From Rubellimicrobium aerolatum (GTDB lineage Bacteria > Pseudomonadota > Alphaproteobacteria > Rhodobacterales > Rhodobacteraceae), in assembly GCF_017872975.1 (NCBI RefSeq), contig NZ_JAGGJP010000004.1, forward strand, positions 1 to 64,000: 64,000 bases of DNA, given 5' to 3'. Shown piece by piece: positions 17,944 through 27,646 of the stretch. The notes under the pieces were generated by a model. The model ran no database searches. It had not been told where the DNA came from and saw only the letters and a list, made by a program, of their open reading frames with translations. The number at the start of each line of letters is the position of its first letter. The first letter of the stretch is position 1. Position numbers and translations under genes: made by a program.

Positions 17944-18008
17944 GCGTGTGATCACAACGGTCGGTTTTTCGCGCGCGACCGTCATCTCGTTATGGTCCCG
18001 TTCATAAC
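17944..18008 (+). promoter_or_regulatory. Dyad-rich regulatory region upstream of sucC
   Basis: Three symmetric sequences lie in the 129-bp gap before sucC: the palindrome TGTGATCACA (17947-17956), an inverted repeat ACGGTCG/CGACCGT with a 12-nt loop (17957-17982), and GTTATG-N8-CATAAC (17989-18008). The first resembles a CRP/FNR-superfamily half-site arrangement. They are plausible operators for the sucCDAB-lpd operon; regulator identity is inferred, not shown. Confidence 0.4.
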
Positions 18009-18053
18009 TCTGTGGTTGAAGGGCCGCGCGTCGATCAACACGGGACCCTGCCG

Positions 18054-19247
18054 ATGAACATCCACGAATACCAGGCCAAGGAGCTTCTGCGCGCCGCCGG
18101 GGCCCCTGTCGGCGACGGCCGCGTGGTCCTCCGGGCCGAGGACGCCAAGACCGCCGCGGGCCAGATCGACGGCCCCGTGTGGGTGGTCAAGGCGCAGATC
18201 CACGCCGGCGGGCGCGGCAAGGGCCACTTCAAGGAATCCGACGCCGGCGAAAAGGGCGGCGTCCGCCTCGCCCGCTCGGTGGAGGAAGCCGAGATGGAGG
18301 CGCGCCGGATGCTCGGCCGCACCCTCGTCACCATCCAGACCGGCGAATCCGGCAAGCAGGTGAACCGCGTCTACATCGAGGACGGCGCCGACATCGCGCG
18401 CGAGCTCTACCTCGCCCTCCTCGTGGACCGCTCGACCTCCCGCATCAGCTTCGTCTGCTCGACGGAAGGCGGCATGGACATCGAGGAGGTGGCCCACTCC
18501 ACCCCCGAGAAGATCCTGACCCTGACCATCGACCCCGCGACCGGCTACCAGCCCTTCCACGGCCGCCGCATCGCCTACGCGCTGGGCCTGACCGGCGCGC
18601 AGGTCAAGCAGTGCGTCGCGCTGATGGGCACGCTCTACAAGCTCTTCGCCTCCAAGGACATGGAGATGCTGGAGATCAACCCGCTCATCGTCACCAAGGC
18701 CGGGCAGCTCCACTGCCTCGACGCCAAGGTGGGCTTCGACAACAACGCCCTCTTCCGCCACCCCGACATCGCCGCGCTCGCCGACGACACCGAGGTGGAC
18801 CCCAAGGAGCTGGCGGCCCAGAAATACGACCTCAACTACATCGCGCTCGACGGCGACATCGGCTGCATGGTGAACGGCGCCGGGCTGGCCATGGCGACGA
18901 TGGACATCATCAAGCTCTACGGGGCCGAGCCCGCCAACTTCCTCGACGTGGGCGGCGGCGCCACCAAGGAAAAGGTGACCGAGGCCTTCAAGATCATCAC
19001 CTCCGACCCGAACGTGAAGGGCATCCTGGTGAACATCTTCGGCGGCATCATGCGCTGCGACATCATCGCCGAGGGCATCCTCGCGGCGGTCAAGGAGGTC
19101 GGCCTCCAGGTCCCCCTCGTCGTGCGCCTCGAAGGCACGAACGTCGATCTCGGCAAGCAGATCATCCGCGACTCCGGCCTCAACGTGATCCCGGCGGACG
19201 ATCTGTCGGACGCGGCGGAGAAGGTCGTGAAGGCGGTGCGGGGCTAG
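18054..19247 (+). CDS. sucC: Succinate-CoA ligase, ADP-forming, beta subunit
   Basis: A 397-residue beta subunit with the N-terminal ATP-grasp domain ([25 protein letters not shown]) and a C-terminal CoA-ligase domain ([39 protein letters not shown]). With SucD it interconverts succinyl-CoA and succinate with substrate-level phosphorylation. Start ATG at 18054 matches the universal N-terminus. Normally sucD would follow at once, but here a lower-GC gene begins 1 bp after the stop. Confidence 0.97.
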   Translation: MNIHEYQAKELLRAAGAPVGDGRVVLRAEDAKTAAGQIDGPVWVVKAQIHAGGRGKGHFKESDAGEKGGVRLARSVEEAEMEARRMLGRTLVTIQTGESGKQVNRVYIEDGADIARELYLALLVDRSTSRISFVCSTEGGMDIEEVAHSTPEKILTLTIDPATGYQPFHGRRIAYALGLTGAQVKQCVALMGTLYKLFASKDMEMLEINPLIVTKAGQLHCLDAKVGFDNNALFRHPDIAALADDTEVDPKELAAQKYDLNYIALDGDIGCMVNGAGLAMATMDIIKLYGAEPANFLDVGGGATKEKVTEAFKIITSDPNVKGILVNIFGGIMRCDIIAEGILAAVKEVGLQVPLVVRLEGTNVDLGKQIIRDSGLNVIPADDLSDAAEKVVKAVRG

Positions 19248-19248
19248 C

Positions 19249-19677
19249 ATGGCCACAGCCTTCGAACTTCTTGCAGCACTCGGCAGTCTTGCAGAGATTA
19301 TTTCTCTGGTGAATACGTCGGCCTCTTCGCTCTACATGGCGAGAGAGACAGGCCAGCCAATCGCGGCGGTTCACCCCAGCAAGATTGTCGATGCGGCTAG
19401 AAGAATGGGTCAAGCCCAAGCGGAGGCTTTCGCTCCTGCTATAGTCATTCTTGTTCCGGGTCCCGCCATTGATGCTCTAGCCGACAAAGCTAATGAACTC
19501 GAACTTGCAGCTGCCGCTGACATTAAGGCTGCCGGTCTCGACCCTCACAAACTTCGGCAAATTGCATCGGATCTAAGGCACAACTTCTGCCAAATCTTAA
19601 AAGCCATAATGGAGCTCAACAGCGGTGAGCTGCCGTCCCCACTTGATCGTAAGTGGGACCAGTTTCGCTGTTCCTAG
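19249..19677 (+). CDS. Low-GC orphan protein inserted between sucC and sucD
   Basis: A 142-residue protein of unknown function whose ATG lies 1 bp after the sucC stop. Its base composition breaks sharply from its surroundings: by hand count 19261-19620 is about 52% GC, whereas a sampled line of sucD is 73%. Codons rare here (TTA, CTT, ATT, AAA) are frequent. The protein is Ala-rich and mostly helical, with a mildly hydrophobic stretch (about 60-75, PAIVILVPGPAIDALA) and a charged C-terminal half. No family recognised. It is probably horizontally acquired and translationally coupled to sucC. Confidence 0.65.
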   Translation: MATAFELLAALGSLAEIISLVNTSASSLYMARETGQPIAAVHPSKIVDAARRMGQAQAEAFAPAIVILVPGPAIDALADKANELELAAAADIKAAGLDPHKLRQIASDLRHNFCQILKAIMELNSGELPSPLDRKWDQFRCS

Positions 19678-19695
19678 AGGAAGTCGAGAGTACCA

Positions 19696-20577
19696 ATGTC
19701 CATCCTCGTCAACCAATCCACCAAGGTCATCTGCCAGGGCTTCACCGGCTCGCAGGGCACCTTCCACTCCGAGCAGGCCATCGCCTACGGCACCCGCATG
19801 GTCGGCGGCGTGACCCCGGGCAAGGGCGGCACCGAACACCTCGGCCTCCCCGTCTTCGACTCGGTCCACGAGGCCGTGGAGAGGACCGGCGCCGACGCCT
19901 CCGTGATCTACGTCCCGCCGCCCTTCGCCGCCGACTCGATCCTCGAAGCCATCGACGCCGAGATCCCGCTGGTGGTCTGCATCACCGAGGGCATCCCCGT
20001 CCTCGACATGATGAAGGTCAAGCGCGCCCTCGCCGGCAGCAGGACCCGCCTCATCGGCCCCAACTGCCCCGGCGTCCTCACCCCCGGCGAATGCAAGATC
20101 GGCATCATGCCGGGCTCCATCTTCTCCAAGGGCTCGGTCGGCGTCGTCTCCCGCTCCGGGACACTCACCTACGAGGCGGTCAAGCAGACCTCCGACGTGG
20201 GCCTGGGCCAGTCCACCGCCGTCGGCATCGGCGGCGACCCGATCAAGGGGCTCGAACACCTCGACGTGCTCGAGATGTTCCTCGCCGACCCCGACACCCA
20301 TTCGATCATCATGATCGGCGAGATCGGCGGCGCCGCCGAGGAGGACGCCGCCCAGTTCCTCGCCGACGAGAAGAAGCGCGGCCGCTGGAAGCCCACGGCG
20401 GGCTTCATCGCCGGCCGCACCGCCCCCAAGGGCCGCCGCATGGGCCACGCCGGGGCGATCGTCTCGGGCGGCAAGGGCGACGCCGAATCGAAGATCGAGG
20501 CCATGAAGGCCGCCGGCATCGTCGTCGCCGACAGCCCGGCGGGCCTGGGCGAGGCCGTGCTCAAGGCCATCGGCTGA
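19696..20577 (+). CDS. sucD: Succinate-CoA ligase, alpha subunit
   Basis: A 293-residue alpha subunit. Motifs are [15 protein letters not shown] (CoA-binding Rossmann start), [21 protein letters not shown], and the phosphohistidine loop near [12 protein letters not shown]. It works with SucC. An AGGAAG ribosome site lies between the preceding low-GC gene and this ATG (18 bp gap). A GC hairpin follows. Confidence 0.97.
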   Translation: MSILVNQSTKVICQGFTGSQGTFHSEQAIAYGTRMVGGVTPGKGGTEHLGLPVFDSVHEAVERTGADASVIYVPPPFAADSILEAIDAEIPLVVCITEGIPVLDMMKVKRALAGSRTRLIGPNCPGVLTPGECKIGIMPGSIFSKGSVGVVSRSGTLTYEAVKQTSDVGLGQSTAVGIGGDPIKGLEHLDVLEMFLADPDTHSIIMIGEIGGAAEEDAAQFLADEKKRGRWKPTAGFIAGRTAPKGRRMGHAGAIVSGGKGDAESKIEAMKAAGIVVADSPAGLGEAVLKAIG

Positions 20578-20587
20578 GGAAACCAAG

Positions 20588-20609
20588 GGGGCGGGCCCCG
20601 GTCCGCCCC
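20588..20609 (+). terminator. Hairpin between sucD and sucA
   Basis: A 7-bp stem GGGGCGG/CCGCCCC with an 8-nt loop sits 10 bp after the sucD stop, without a T-tract. It may reduce read-through into sucA or define the sucCD 3' end. The 157-bp sucD-sucA gap could hold a separate promoter, but none is convincing by eye. Confidence 0.45.
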
Positions 20610-20734
20610 TGATTCGCACCCCGAAAAAGGGCGTTGCGCGAAACCGTGATGACCGTTCGTTCCTCTCACTCCACGTTAACGCCTTATCTCTAGTCTGACC
20701 CCCAACAGACACGCCGGCCCCGAGGGAGACCCCC

Positions 20735-23674
20735 ATGACCGACCAACCGTCCAACGACCAGTTCCGGGCCTCGTCCTTCCTCCAGGGCGGGAACGCCGCC
20801 TACATCGAGGGGCTGCACGAAGCCTACGGCCGCGACCCCGCGTCCGTGGACCAGTCCTGGCGCGACTTCTTCGCCGCCCTCGCGGAACCCGCCGCGCCGT
20901 CCCCGTCCTGGGCGCGCGCCGACTGGCCGCCCCTGCCCAGCGACGACCTGACCGCCGCGCTGACGGGCCAGTGGCCCGCCGAGGCCAAGGCCGCCGGCGA
21001 CAAGCTCAAGGCCAAGGCCGCCGAGAAGGGCGTGGCCCTTTCCGACGCGCAGGTGCGCCAGGCGGTGCTCGACTCGATCCGCGCCCTCATGCTGATCCGC
21101 GCCTACCGCATCCGCGGCCACCTCATCGCCGACCTCGACCCGCTGGGGATGCGCGACGCGACCCCGCACCCCGAGCTCGACCCCGCCTCCTACGGCTTCA
21201 CGGCGGCCGACATGGGGCGCCCGATCTTCATCGACAACGTGCTGGGCCTCGAAGTCGCGACCATGTCGCAGATCCTCGACATCGTGCGGCGGACCTACTG
21301 CGGCACCTTCGCGCTCCAGTACATGCACATCTCCAACCCCGCCGAGGCCCAGTGGCTCAAGGAGCGGATCGAGGGCTACGGCAAGGAGATCAGCTTCACC
21401 CAGAACGGCCGCAAGGCGATCCTGAACAAGCTGGTGGAGGCCGAGGGCTTCGAGAAGTTCCTCCACGTGAAGTACACCGGCACCAAGCGGTTCGGCCTCG
21501 ACGGCGGCGAGGCGGTGATCCCCGCGATGGAGCAGATCATCAAGCGCGGCGGCGCGCTGGGCGTCGAGGAGATCGTGATCGGGATGCCCCACCGGGGCCG
21601 CCTGAACATCCTCGCCACCGTCATGCAGAAGCCCTACCGGGCGATCTTCCACGAGTTCCAGGGCGGCTCCTACAAGCCCGACGACGTGGACGGCTCGGGC
21701 GACGTGAAGTATCACCTCGGCGCGTCCTCGGACCGGGAGTTCGACGGCAACAAGGTCCACCTGTCGCTGACCGCCAACCCCTCGCACCTCGAGGCGGTGA
21801 ACCCCGTCGTGCTCGGCAAGGCGCGGGCCAAGCAGGACCAGCTCCACGACGCCGACCGCACCAGGGTCCTGTCGATCCTCCTGCACGGCGACGCGGCCTT
21901 CGCCGGCCAGGGCGTCGTGGCGGAATGCTTCGGCCTGTCGGGCCTGCGCGGCCACCGCACCGGCGGCACCATCCACATCGTGGTGAACAACCAGATCGGC
22001 TTCACCACCGCGCCGTCCTTCTCGCGGTCCAGCCCCTACCCGACCGACATCGCCCTGATGGTCGAGGCGCCGATCTTCCACGTCAACGGCGACGACCCCG
22101 AGGCCGTGGTCCACGCCGCCAAGGTCGCGACCGAGTTCCGGCAGCGGTTCCACAAGGACGTGGTCATCGACATCTTCTGCTACCGCCGCTTCGGCCACAA
22201 CGAGGGCGACGAGCCCATGTTCACCAATCCGGCGATGTACAACCGGATCAAGAAGCAGAAGACGACGCTCACGCTCTACACGGAGCGGCTGGTGAAGGAC
22301 GGCCTCATCCCCGAGGGCGAGGTCGAGGAGATGAAGGCCCAGTTCCAGGCCCGCCTGAACGAGGAGTTCGAGGCCGGCAAGCAGTTCCGCCCGAACAAGG
22401 CCGACTGGCTCGACGGCCGCTGGTCCCACATCGACCGGCAGAGCGACAAGGACTACGATCCGGGCGCGACGGCGATCACGCCCGAGACGCTGGCTCAGGT
22501 CGGCGCGGCGCTCACCACCGTCCCCGAGGGCTTCGCCATCCACAAGACCGTGGAGCGGCAGCTCGAATCCAAGCGACAGATGTTCGCGACCGGCCAGGGC
22601 TTCGACTGGGCCACGGGCGAGGCGCTGGCCTTCGGAAGCCTCCTCACCGAAGGCTACCCCGTCCGCCTCTCGGGCCAGGACTCGACGCGCGGCACCTTCA
22701 GCCAGCGCCACTCCGCCTTCATCAACCAGATGACCGAGGAGCGGCACTATCCCCTGAACGCCATCCGCGAGGGTCAGGCCCGCTACGAGGTCATCGACTC
22801 GATGCTCTCGGAATACGCGGTGCTGGGCTTCGAATACGGCTACTCGCTGAGCGAGCCCAACGCCCTGGTGATGTGGGAGGCGCAGTTCGGCGACTTCGCC
22901 AACGGCGCGCAGATCATGTTCGACCAGTTCATCAGCTCGGGCGAGTCGAAGTGGCTGCGGATGTCCGGCCTCGTCATGCTCCTGCCCCACGGCTTCGAGG
23001 GCCAGGGGCCCGAGCACTCCTCGGCGCGGCTGGAACGCTTCCTCCAGCTCTGCGGCCAGGACAACTGGATCGTCGCCAACTGCACGACGCCGGCGAACTA
23101 CTTCCACATCCTGCGGCGGCAGATCCATCGCGGCTTCCGCAAGCCCCTGGTGCTGATGACGCCCAAGTCGCTCCTGCGCCACAAGCTCGCCGTCTCCGAG
23201 ACCTCCGAGTTCACCACCGGCTCCTCCTTCCACCGCATCCTCTGGGACGACGCGCAGAAGGGGACGGCCGCCGTCCGGCTCAAGCCCGACGACGGGATCC
23301 GCCGCGTCGTGCTCTGCTCGGGCAAGGTCTATTACGACCTGCTGGAGGAGCGGGAGGCGCGCGGCCTCGATGACGTCTATCTCCTGCGGGTCGAGCAGTT
23401 CTACCCGTTCCCGGCCCACAGCCTCGTCAAGGAGCTGTCGCGCTTCAAGGACGCCGAGGTGATCTGGTGCCAGGAGGAGCCCAAGAACCAGGGCGCCTGG
23501 ACCTTCATCGAGCCCAACATCGAATGGGTCCTGCAACGGATCGAGGCCCGCCACGCGCGCCCGCGCTACGTCGGCCGCGCCGCCTCGGCGAGCCCGGCGA
23601 CGGGCCTCGCCTCCTCGCACAAGGCCCAGCAACAGGCGCTCGTGGACGAAGCGCTGACCATCGAAGGAAAGTAA
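20735..23674 (+). CDS. sucA: 2-oxoglutarate dehydrogenase E1 component
   Basis: A 979-residue thiamine-diphosphate-dependent decarboxylase of the 2-oxoglutarate dehydrogenase complex. The N-terminal E2-binding segment (SSFLQGGNAAYIEGLHEAYG), the VIGMPHRGRLN active-site block, HGDAAFAGQGVV, the NNQIGFTT/HVNGDDPEAV TPP region, and SRFKDAEVIWCQEEPKNQGA near the C-end are family hallmarks, and length is normal. A GAGGGAG ribosome site precedes the ATG. sucB follows 6 bp after the stop. Confidence 0.97.
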   Translation: MTDQPSNDQFRASSFLQGGNAAYIEGLHEAYGRDPASVDQSWRDFFAALAEPAAPSPSWARADWPPLPSDDLTAALTGQWPAEAKAAGDKLKAKAAEKGVALSDAQVRQAVLDSIRALMLIRAYRIRGHLIADLDPLGMRDATPHPELDPASYGFTAADMGRPIFIDNVLGLEVATMSQILDIVRRTYCGTFALQYMHISNPAEAQWLKERIEGYGKEISFTQNGRKAILNKLVEAEGFEKFLHVKYTGTKRFGLDGGEAVIPAMEQIIKRGGALGVEEIVIGMPHRGRLNILATVMQKPYRAIFHEFQGGSYKPDDVDGSGDVKYHLGASSDREFDGNKVHLSLTANPSHLEAVNPVVLGKARAKQDQLHDADRTRVLSILLHGDAAFAGQGVVAECFGLSGLRGHRTGGTIHIVVNNQIGFTTAPSFSRSSPYPTDIALMVEAPIFHVNGDDPEAVVHAAKVATEFRQRFHKDVVIDIFCYRRFGHNEGDEPMFTNPAMYNRIKKQKTTLTLYTERLVKDGLIPEGEVEEMKAQFQARLNEEFEAGKQFRPNKADWLDGRWSHIDRQSDKDYDPGATAITPETLAQVGAALTTVPEGFAIHKTVERQLESKRQMFATGQGFDWATGEALAFGSLLTEGYPVRLSGQDSTRGTFSQRHSAFINQMTEERHYPLNAIREGQARYEVIDSMLSEYAVLGFEYGYSLSEPNALVMWEAQFGDFANGAQIMFDQFISSGESKWLRMSGLVMLLPHGFEGQGPEHSSARLERFLQLCGQDNWIVANCTTPANYFHILRRQIHRGFRKPLVLMTPKSLLRHKLAVSETSEFTTGSSFHRILWDDAQKGTAAVRLKPDDGIRRVVLCSGKVYYDLLEEREARGLDDVYLLRVEQFYPFPAHSLVKELSRFKDAEVIWCQEEPKNQGAWTFIEPNIEWVLQRIEARHARPRYVGRAASASPATGLASSHKAQQQALVDEALTIEGK

Positions 23675-23680
23675 GAGCAA

Positions 23681-24967
23681 ATGGCCATCGAAGTCCGCGT
23701 CCCCGCGCTGGGCGAAAGCGTCACCGAGGCGACCGTCGCCACCTGGTTCAAGAAGCCCGGCGACACCGTCGCCGCCGACGAGATGCTCTGCGAGCTGGAG
23801 ACCGACAAGGTGACGGTCGAGGTCCCCGCGCCCTCCGCCGGCACCCTGGGCGACATCGTCGCCGCCGAAGGCGCGACCGTCGGCCCCAACGCCCTCCTCG
23901 CGACGATCCGCGAGGGGGCCTCCGCCGCTCCCGCCAAGGCGCTCGAACCCGCAGGCGCCGGCGTCGCCACCGCGCCGCAGGACAGCCCCGCGACGCACCC
24001 GGCCCCCGTCGGCGCCCCCTCCGGCCCCGCCAACTACGGCCCCGAGCCCACGACCCCGGCCAGCACCCCCCGCGCCGGGGCCGAGGACGCCCCCTCGGCC
24101 AGGAAGCTGATGGCCGACAACGACCTCTCGCGCGAGCAGGTGCCCGGCACCGGCCGCGACGGCCGCGTGATGAAGGAGGACGTTCTCCGCGCCCTCGACG
24201 CGCCCAAGGCCCAACCGGCCCCCGCGCCCGTCCAGGCCCCGCGCGCGCCGACCCCGGCGGGCGACGTGGGCCGCGAGGAGCGGGTGAAGATGACCCGCCT
24301 GCGCGCCACCATCGCCCGCCGCCTCAAGGAGGCGCAGAACACGGCGGCGATGCTGACGACCTACAACGAAGCCGACATGTCGGCCATCATGGAGCTGCGG
24401 AACCAGTTCAAGGACCAGTTCGAGAAGAAGCACAAGGTCAAGCTCGGCTTCATGTCCTTCTTCGTGAAGGCCTGCGTCCACGCCCTCCAAGAGGTTCCCG
24501 AGGTCAACGCCGAGATCGACGGCGACGAGGTGGTCTACAAGCGCTACGTCCACATGGGCGTCGCCGTGGGCACCCCCACCGGCCTCGTCGTCCCCGTGGT
24601 CCGCGACGCCGACCAGAGGTCCTTCGCCGGCATCGAGAAGGAGATCGCCGAGCTCGGCGCCCGCGCCCGCGACGGCAAGCTGTCGATGGCCGACATGCAG
24701 GGCGGCTCGTTCACCATCTCGAACGGCGGCGTCTACGGGTCGCTGATGTCCTCGCCGATCCTCAACCCGCCGCAGTCCGGCATCCTGGGGATGCACAAGA
24801 TCCAGGACCGCCCCGTGGTGGTCGGCGGCCAGATCGTCATCCGCCCGATGATGTACCTTGCCCTCAGCTACGACCACCGCATCGTGGACGGCAAAGGCGC
24901 GGTGACCTTCCTCGTCCGCGTCAAAGAAGCGCTCGAGGATCCGCGCCGGCTGCTGATGGATCTTTGA
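23681..24967 (+). CDS. sucB: Dihydrolipoamide succinyltransferase (E2)
   Basis: A 428-residue E2 of the 2-oxoglutarate dehydrogenase complex. An N-terminal lipoyl domain carries the lipoylated Lys43 in [10 protein letters not shown] long Ala/Pro linker (about 80-140) precedes the E1/E3-binding domain ([20 protein letters not shown]). The catalytic domain (about 195-428) has the active-site His-Asp pair in [13 protein letters not shown]. It transfers the succinyl group to CoA. A second low-GC gene begins 4 bp after the stop. Confidence 0.97.
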   Translation: MAIEVRVPALGESVTEATVATWFKKPGDTVAADEMLCELETDKVTVEVPAPSAGTLGDIVAAEGATVGPNALLATIREGASAAPAKALEPAGAGVATAPQDSPATHPAPVGAPSGPANYGPEPTTPASTPRAGAEDAPSARKLMADNDLSREQVPGTGRDGRVMKEDVLRALDAPKAQPAPAPVQAPRAPTPAGDVGREERVKMTRLRATIARRLKEAQNTAAMLTTYNEADMSAIMELRNQFKDQFEKKHKVKLGFMSFFVKACVHALQEVPEVNAEIDGDEVVYKRYVHMGVAVGTPTGLVVPVVRDADQRSFAGIEKEIAELGARARDGKLSMADMQGGSFTISNGGVYGSLMSSPILNPPQSGILGMHKIQDRPVVVGGQIVIRPMMYLALSYDHRIVDGKGAVTFLVRVKEALEDPRRLLMDL

Positions 24968-24971
24968 AGAA

Positions 24972-25550
24972 ATGGAGATTCCATCGAGGTGGCCTCGGCT
25001 TTTGTCGGCCATAGGAATTGGAGCACTAACACTCATCCTGTTCCTGATCGCAGCGATTTCGACGCCGTGGGGCCTCGACCTTGCTGGAGTGAGTCCCAAT
25101 GGAGTCACCGGCGCTGCATTGCTGGTTGCTCAATTTTTGGCAGGAGACGCTACGAGCACTGCTTTCCTCCTTAGCCTCGCTTTCCTGACCTTTATGTCAT
25201 ACGCCTTGGGTGAGGCCTTGCTTGCAAGTGCATCTAAATTGGTTTGCAGCCCCCTTTGGGACAAACGCGCAGACAGACATTCGCAAATTGCGCGTTCTAA
25301 CAGTTCTTATCTAGTCGAGTATGCTGTTGATCAGATTAACCGAGCAGAGCTGCTTGCAGGCTTCGGCCTACTTTCAGCAACGTTTGGCGCGATCTTTGCA
25401 GTTGTTTCCGTGGTTAATGGCTCTCTTCCAGCAACTATTGTAGCGACAGTTGTCGGCCTTAGCGGATTTTGGTCATTCCGCAGTTATTCTAGGGATTTCA
25501 TTGAGTCCTTAGATGAGGTTCTTGGCAAGCTACACCCTTCGGAGACTTGA
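24972..25550 (+). CDS. Low-GC orphan membrane protein after sucB
   Basis: A 192-residue protein with four predicted membrane helices (about 11-30, 46-75, 128-147 and 150-168) and a charged loop (about 88-120, KLVCSPLWDKRADRHSQIAR) between the two pairs. Base composition is foreign: by hand count 25141-25500 is about 49% GC, against 65% in the sampled last full line of sucB. TTA and CTA Leu codons appear. It starts 4 bp after sucB and its last codons (PSET) double as the ribosome site of the next gene. No family recognised. Confidence 0.65.
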   Translation: MEIPSRWPRLLSAIGIGALTLILFLIAAISTPWGLDLAGVSPNGVTGAALLVAQFLAGDATSTAFLLSLAFLTFMSYALGEALLASASKLVCSPLWDKRADRHSQIARSNSSYLVEYAVDQINRAELLAGFGLLSATFGAIFAVVSVVNGSLPATIVATVVGLSGFWSFRSYSRDFIESLDEVLGKLHPSET

Positions 25551-25553
25551 TAG

Positions 25554-25799
25554 ATGCTCCAGCTCCTTTGCCAGCTCGACACCAACGACTTCCCCGGCTG
25601 GAAGTGCGACTTCGACGCCGAGGCCACCGAACGCATGGAGGCGGGGCTCACCCTCCTCCAGATGTGGCGCGACGCCGATTCCCGCTCGCGCGTGCTGATG
25701 CTGTTCGAGGTGAACGACCGCGCCCGCGCGCAAGCCTGGCTCCGCAAGGAGCAGGGCTTCGGCGGCCCCATGACCGCCACCTTCCTCCAGTTCGCCTGA
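25554..25799 (+). CDS. Small conserved-looking cytoplasmic protein, unknown function
   Basis: An 81-residue protein of normal host composition, with no signal or membrane helix. It reads as an alpha/beta ferredoxin-like fold: strand MLQLLCQLD, helix ATERMEAGLTLLQMW, strand SRVLMLFEV, helix RARAQAWLRKEQG, strand MTATFLQF. It lies between E2 and the MAPEG gene of the 2-oxoglutarate dehydrogenase operon; small genes here occur in related bacteria, so it is probably native. Its ribosome site (GGAG) lies inside the end of the preceding low-GC gene. Confidence 0.6.
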   Translation: MLQLLCQLDTNDFPGWKCDFDAEATERMEAGLTLLQMWRDADSRSRVLMLFEVNDRARAQAWLRKEQGFGGPMTATFLQFA

Positions 25800-25815
25800 C
25801 CCAAGGGGGACAGCC

Positions 25816-26208
25816 ATGACCGCCGAGCTCATCGCCCTCGTCGTCGCCGCCTTCATCCAGTTCCTGCACATCGGGGTGTCCGGCTATTTCATGAACGCGA
25901 CGCCCGAGGGTCGGGCCTGGAACCAGTCCCCCCGCGACATCCCCCGCGACCCCGGCCTCAAAGGGGGCCGGGCGCAGCGCGCCGCCGAGAACCACGTCAC
26001 CGCCCTCCTCCTCTTCGCGACAGCCGTCCTCACGCTCGCCGTCACCGACCAGTTCACCGGCTGGACGGCGGTCCTCGCCTGGGTCTTCGTCCTGGCCCGG
26101 CTCCTCTACATCCCCGCCTACGTCCAGGGCTGGTCGCCGGCGCGATCGGGCATCTGGGCCGTGGGCGCCCTGGCGACGGCGCTCCTGCTCCTCGCCGCCC
26201 TGTTCTGA
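25816..26208 (+). CDS. MAPEG family membrane protein
   Basis: A 130-residue integral membrane protein with four hydrophobic segments, the size and topology of the MAPEG family (eicosanoid/glutathione metabolism). The core RAAENHVTALLLFATAVL, with Asn-His after Glu, and the ARLLYIPAYVQG block are typical of bacterial members. The gene is in line between sucB and lpdA and precedes lpdA by 15 bp. The enzymatic role of bacterial MAPEG proteins at this locus is unknown. Confidence 0.8.
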   Translation: MTAELIALVVAAFIQFLHIGVSGYFMNATPEGRAWNQSPRDIPRDPGLKGGRAQRAAENHVTALLLFATAVLTLAVTDQFTGWTAVLAWVFVLARLLYIPAYVQGWSPARSGIWAVGALATALLLLAALF

Positions 26209-26223
26209 CTTTCGGAGACTACC

Positions 26224-27612
26224 ATGGCCACCTACGACCTCATCGTGATCGGCGCAGGCCCCGGCGGCTACGTCTGCGCGATCCGCGCGGCGCAACTGGG
26301 CCTCAAGGTCGGCGTGGCCGAGGGGCGCGCAACGCTGGGCGGCGCCTGCCTGAACGTCGGCTGCATCCCCTCCAAGGCCCTCCTCCACGCCACGCACGAG
26401 CTGCACGAGGCCAACCACAACTTCGCGCGCATGGGCCTGATGGTGGACCCGCCCAAGGTCGATTGGGCCCGGATGCTGGGCTACAAGGACGAGGTCATCG
26501 CCTCCAACACCGGCGGGATCGAGTTCCTGTTCAAGAAGAACAAGATCGACTGGATCAAGGGCTTCGCCTCCATCCCCGCCCCCGGCCAGGTCAAGGTCGG
26601 CGATGAGACGCACGAGGCCCGCGCCATCGTCATCGCCTCGGGCTCGCAGTCCTCGACCCTCCCCGGCGTCACCATCGACGAGGAGGTGGTCGTCACCTCC
26701 ACCGGCGCGCTCGCCCTCCCGTCGATCCCCGCGACGATGGTCGTCATCGGCGCCGGCGTCATCGGGCTGGAGATGGGCTCGGTCTACGCCCGCCTCGGGA
26801 CCAAGGTGACGGTCGTCGAATACCTCGACGCCATCACCCCCGGCATGGACGCCGAGGTGTCCAAGCAGTTCCAGCGCCTCCTCCAGAAGCAGGGCCTCCA
26901 GTTCGTCCTCGGCACCGCCGTGCAGGGGGTGGAGCGGACGGACACGGGCGCGACCGTCATCCACAAGTCGCGCAAGGATGGCCGTGAGGCCCGCCTCGAC
27001 GCCGACGTGGTCCTCGTCGCCACGGGCCGCAAGCCCTACGTGGACGGTCTCGGCCTCGACGCGCTCGGCGTCCAGATGACCCCGCGCGGCCAGATCGCCA
27101 CCGACGCCCGCTTCGCGACCTCCGTCCCGGGCATCTACGCCATCGGCGACGTGCGCGAGGGCCCGATGCTCGCCCACAAGGCCGAGGACGAGGGCACGGC
27201 GGTCGCCGAGATCCTCGCCGGCCAGCACGGCCACGTGAACTACGGCGTGATCCCGAGCGTGATCTACACCACGCCCGAGGTCGCCTCCGTCGGCCTCACC
27301 GAGGAGCAGCTCAAGGCCGAAGGCCGCGCCTACAAGGTGGGCAAGTTCCCCTTCCTGGGCAACGCCCGCGCCAAGGCCGTCTTCCAGGGCGAGGGCTTCG
27401 TCAAGATCCTGGCCGACGCCACGACCGACCGCATCCTCGGCGCGCACCTGATCGGCCCGATGGCGGGCGACCTGATCCACGAGGTCGCCGTCGCCATGGA
27501 GTTCGGCGCCGCGGCCGAGGACCTCGCCCGCACCTGCCACGCCCACCCGACCTTCAGCGAGGCGGTGCGCGAGGCCGCGCTGGCCTGCGGCGACGGCGCG
27601 ATCCACGCCTGA
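26224..27612 (+). CDS. lpdA: Dihydrolipoamide dehydrogenase (E3)
   Basis: A 462-residue flavoprotein that reoxidises the lipoyl group of E2 with NAD+. Motifs are the FAD fold [17 protein letters not shown], the redox disulfide [16 protein letters not shown], the NAD fold [15 protein letters not shown]-binding YAIGDV, and the catalytic His-Pro in [10 protein letters not shown]. It ends the sucCD-AB operon, supplying E3 to 2-oxoglutarate dehydrogenase. The ribosome site reads CGGAGACTACC before the ATG. Confidence 0.97.
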   Translation: MATYDLIVIGAGPGGYVCAIRAAQLGLKVGVAEGRATLGGACLNVGCIPSKALLHATHELHEANHNFARMGLMVDPPKVDWARMLGYKDEVIASNTGGIEFLFKKNKIDWIKGFASIPAPGQVKVGDETHEARAIVIASGSQSSTLPGVTIDEEVVVTSTGALALPSIPATMVVIGAGVIGLEMGSVYARLGTKVTVVEYLDAITPGMDAEVSKQFQRLLQKQGLQFVLGTAVQGVERTDTGATVIHKSRKDGREARLDADVVLVATGRKPYVDGLGLDALGVQMTPRGQIATDARFATSVPGIYAIGDVREGPMLAHKAEDEGTAVAEILAGQHGHVNYGVIPSVIYTTPEVASVGLTEEQLKAEGRAYKVGKFPFLGNARAKAVFQGEGFVKILADATTDRILGAHLIGPMAGDLIHEVAVAMEFGAAAEDLARTCHAHPTFSEAVREAALACGDGAIHA

Positions 27613-27615
27613 GGA

Positions 27616-27646
27616 GAGGTCCCCCTGGCCCTGCGCCGGGGGCCTC
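27616..27646 (+). terminator. Hairpin after lpdA
   Basis: GAGG-T-CCCCC pairs with GGGGG-CCTC (9 bp with one bulged T) across a 12-nt loop, starting 3 bp after the lpdA stop. No T-tract follows. It is the likely 3' end of the suc operon mRNA. Confidence 0.55.

Noticed and set aside
20690-25108. A very long minus-strand open frame (about 1470 codons) opposite sucA-sucB
   Set aside because: It is antisense to well-supported sucA and sucB and shows the His/Gly/Asp/Val-rich bias of a complement reading of GC-rich codons; no family motifs and no credible start.
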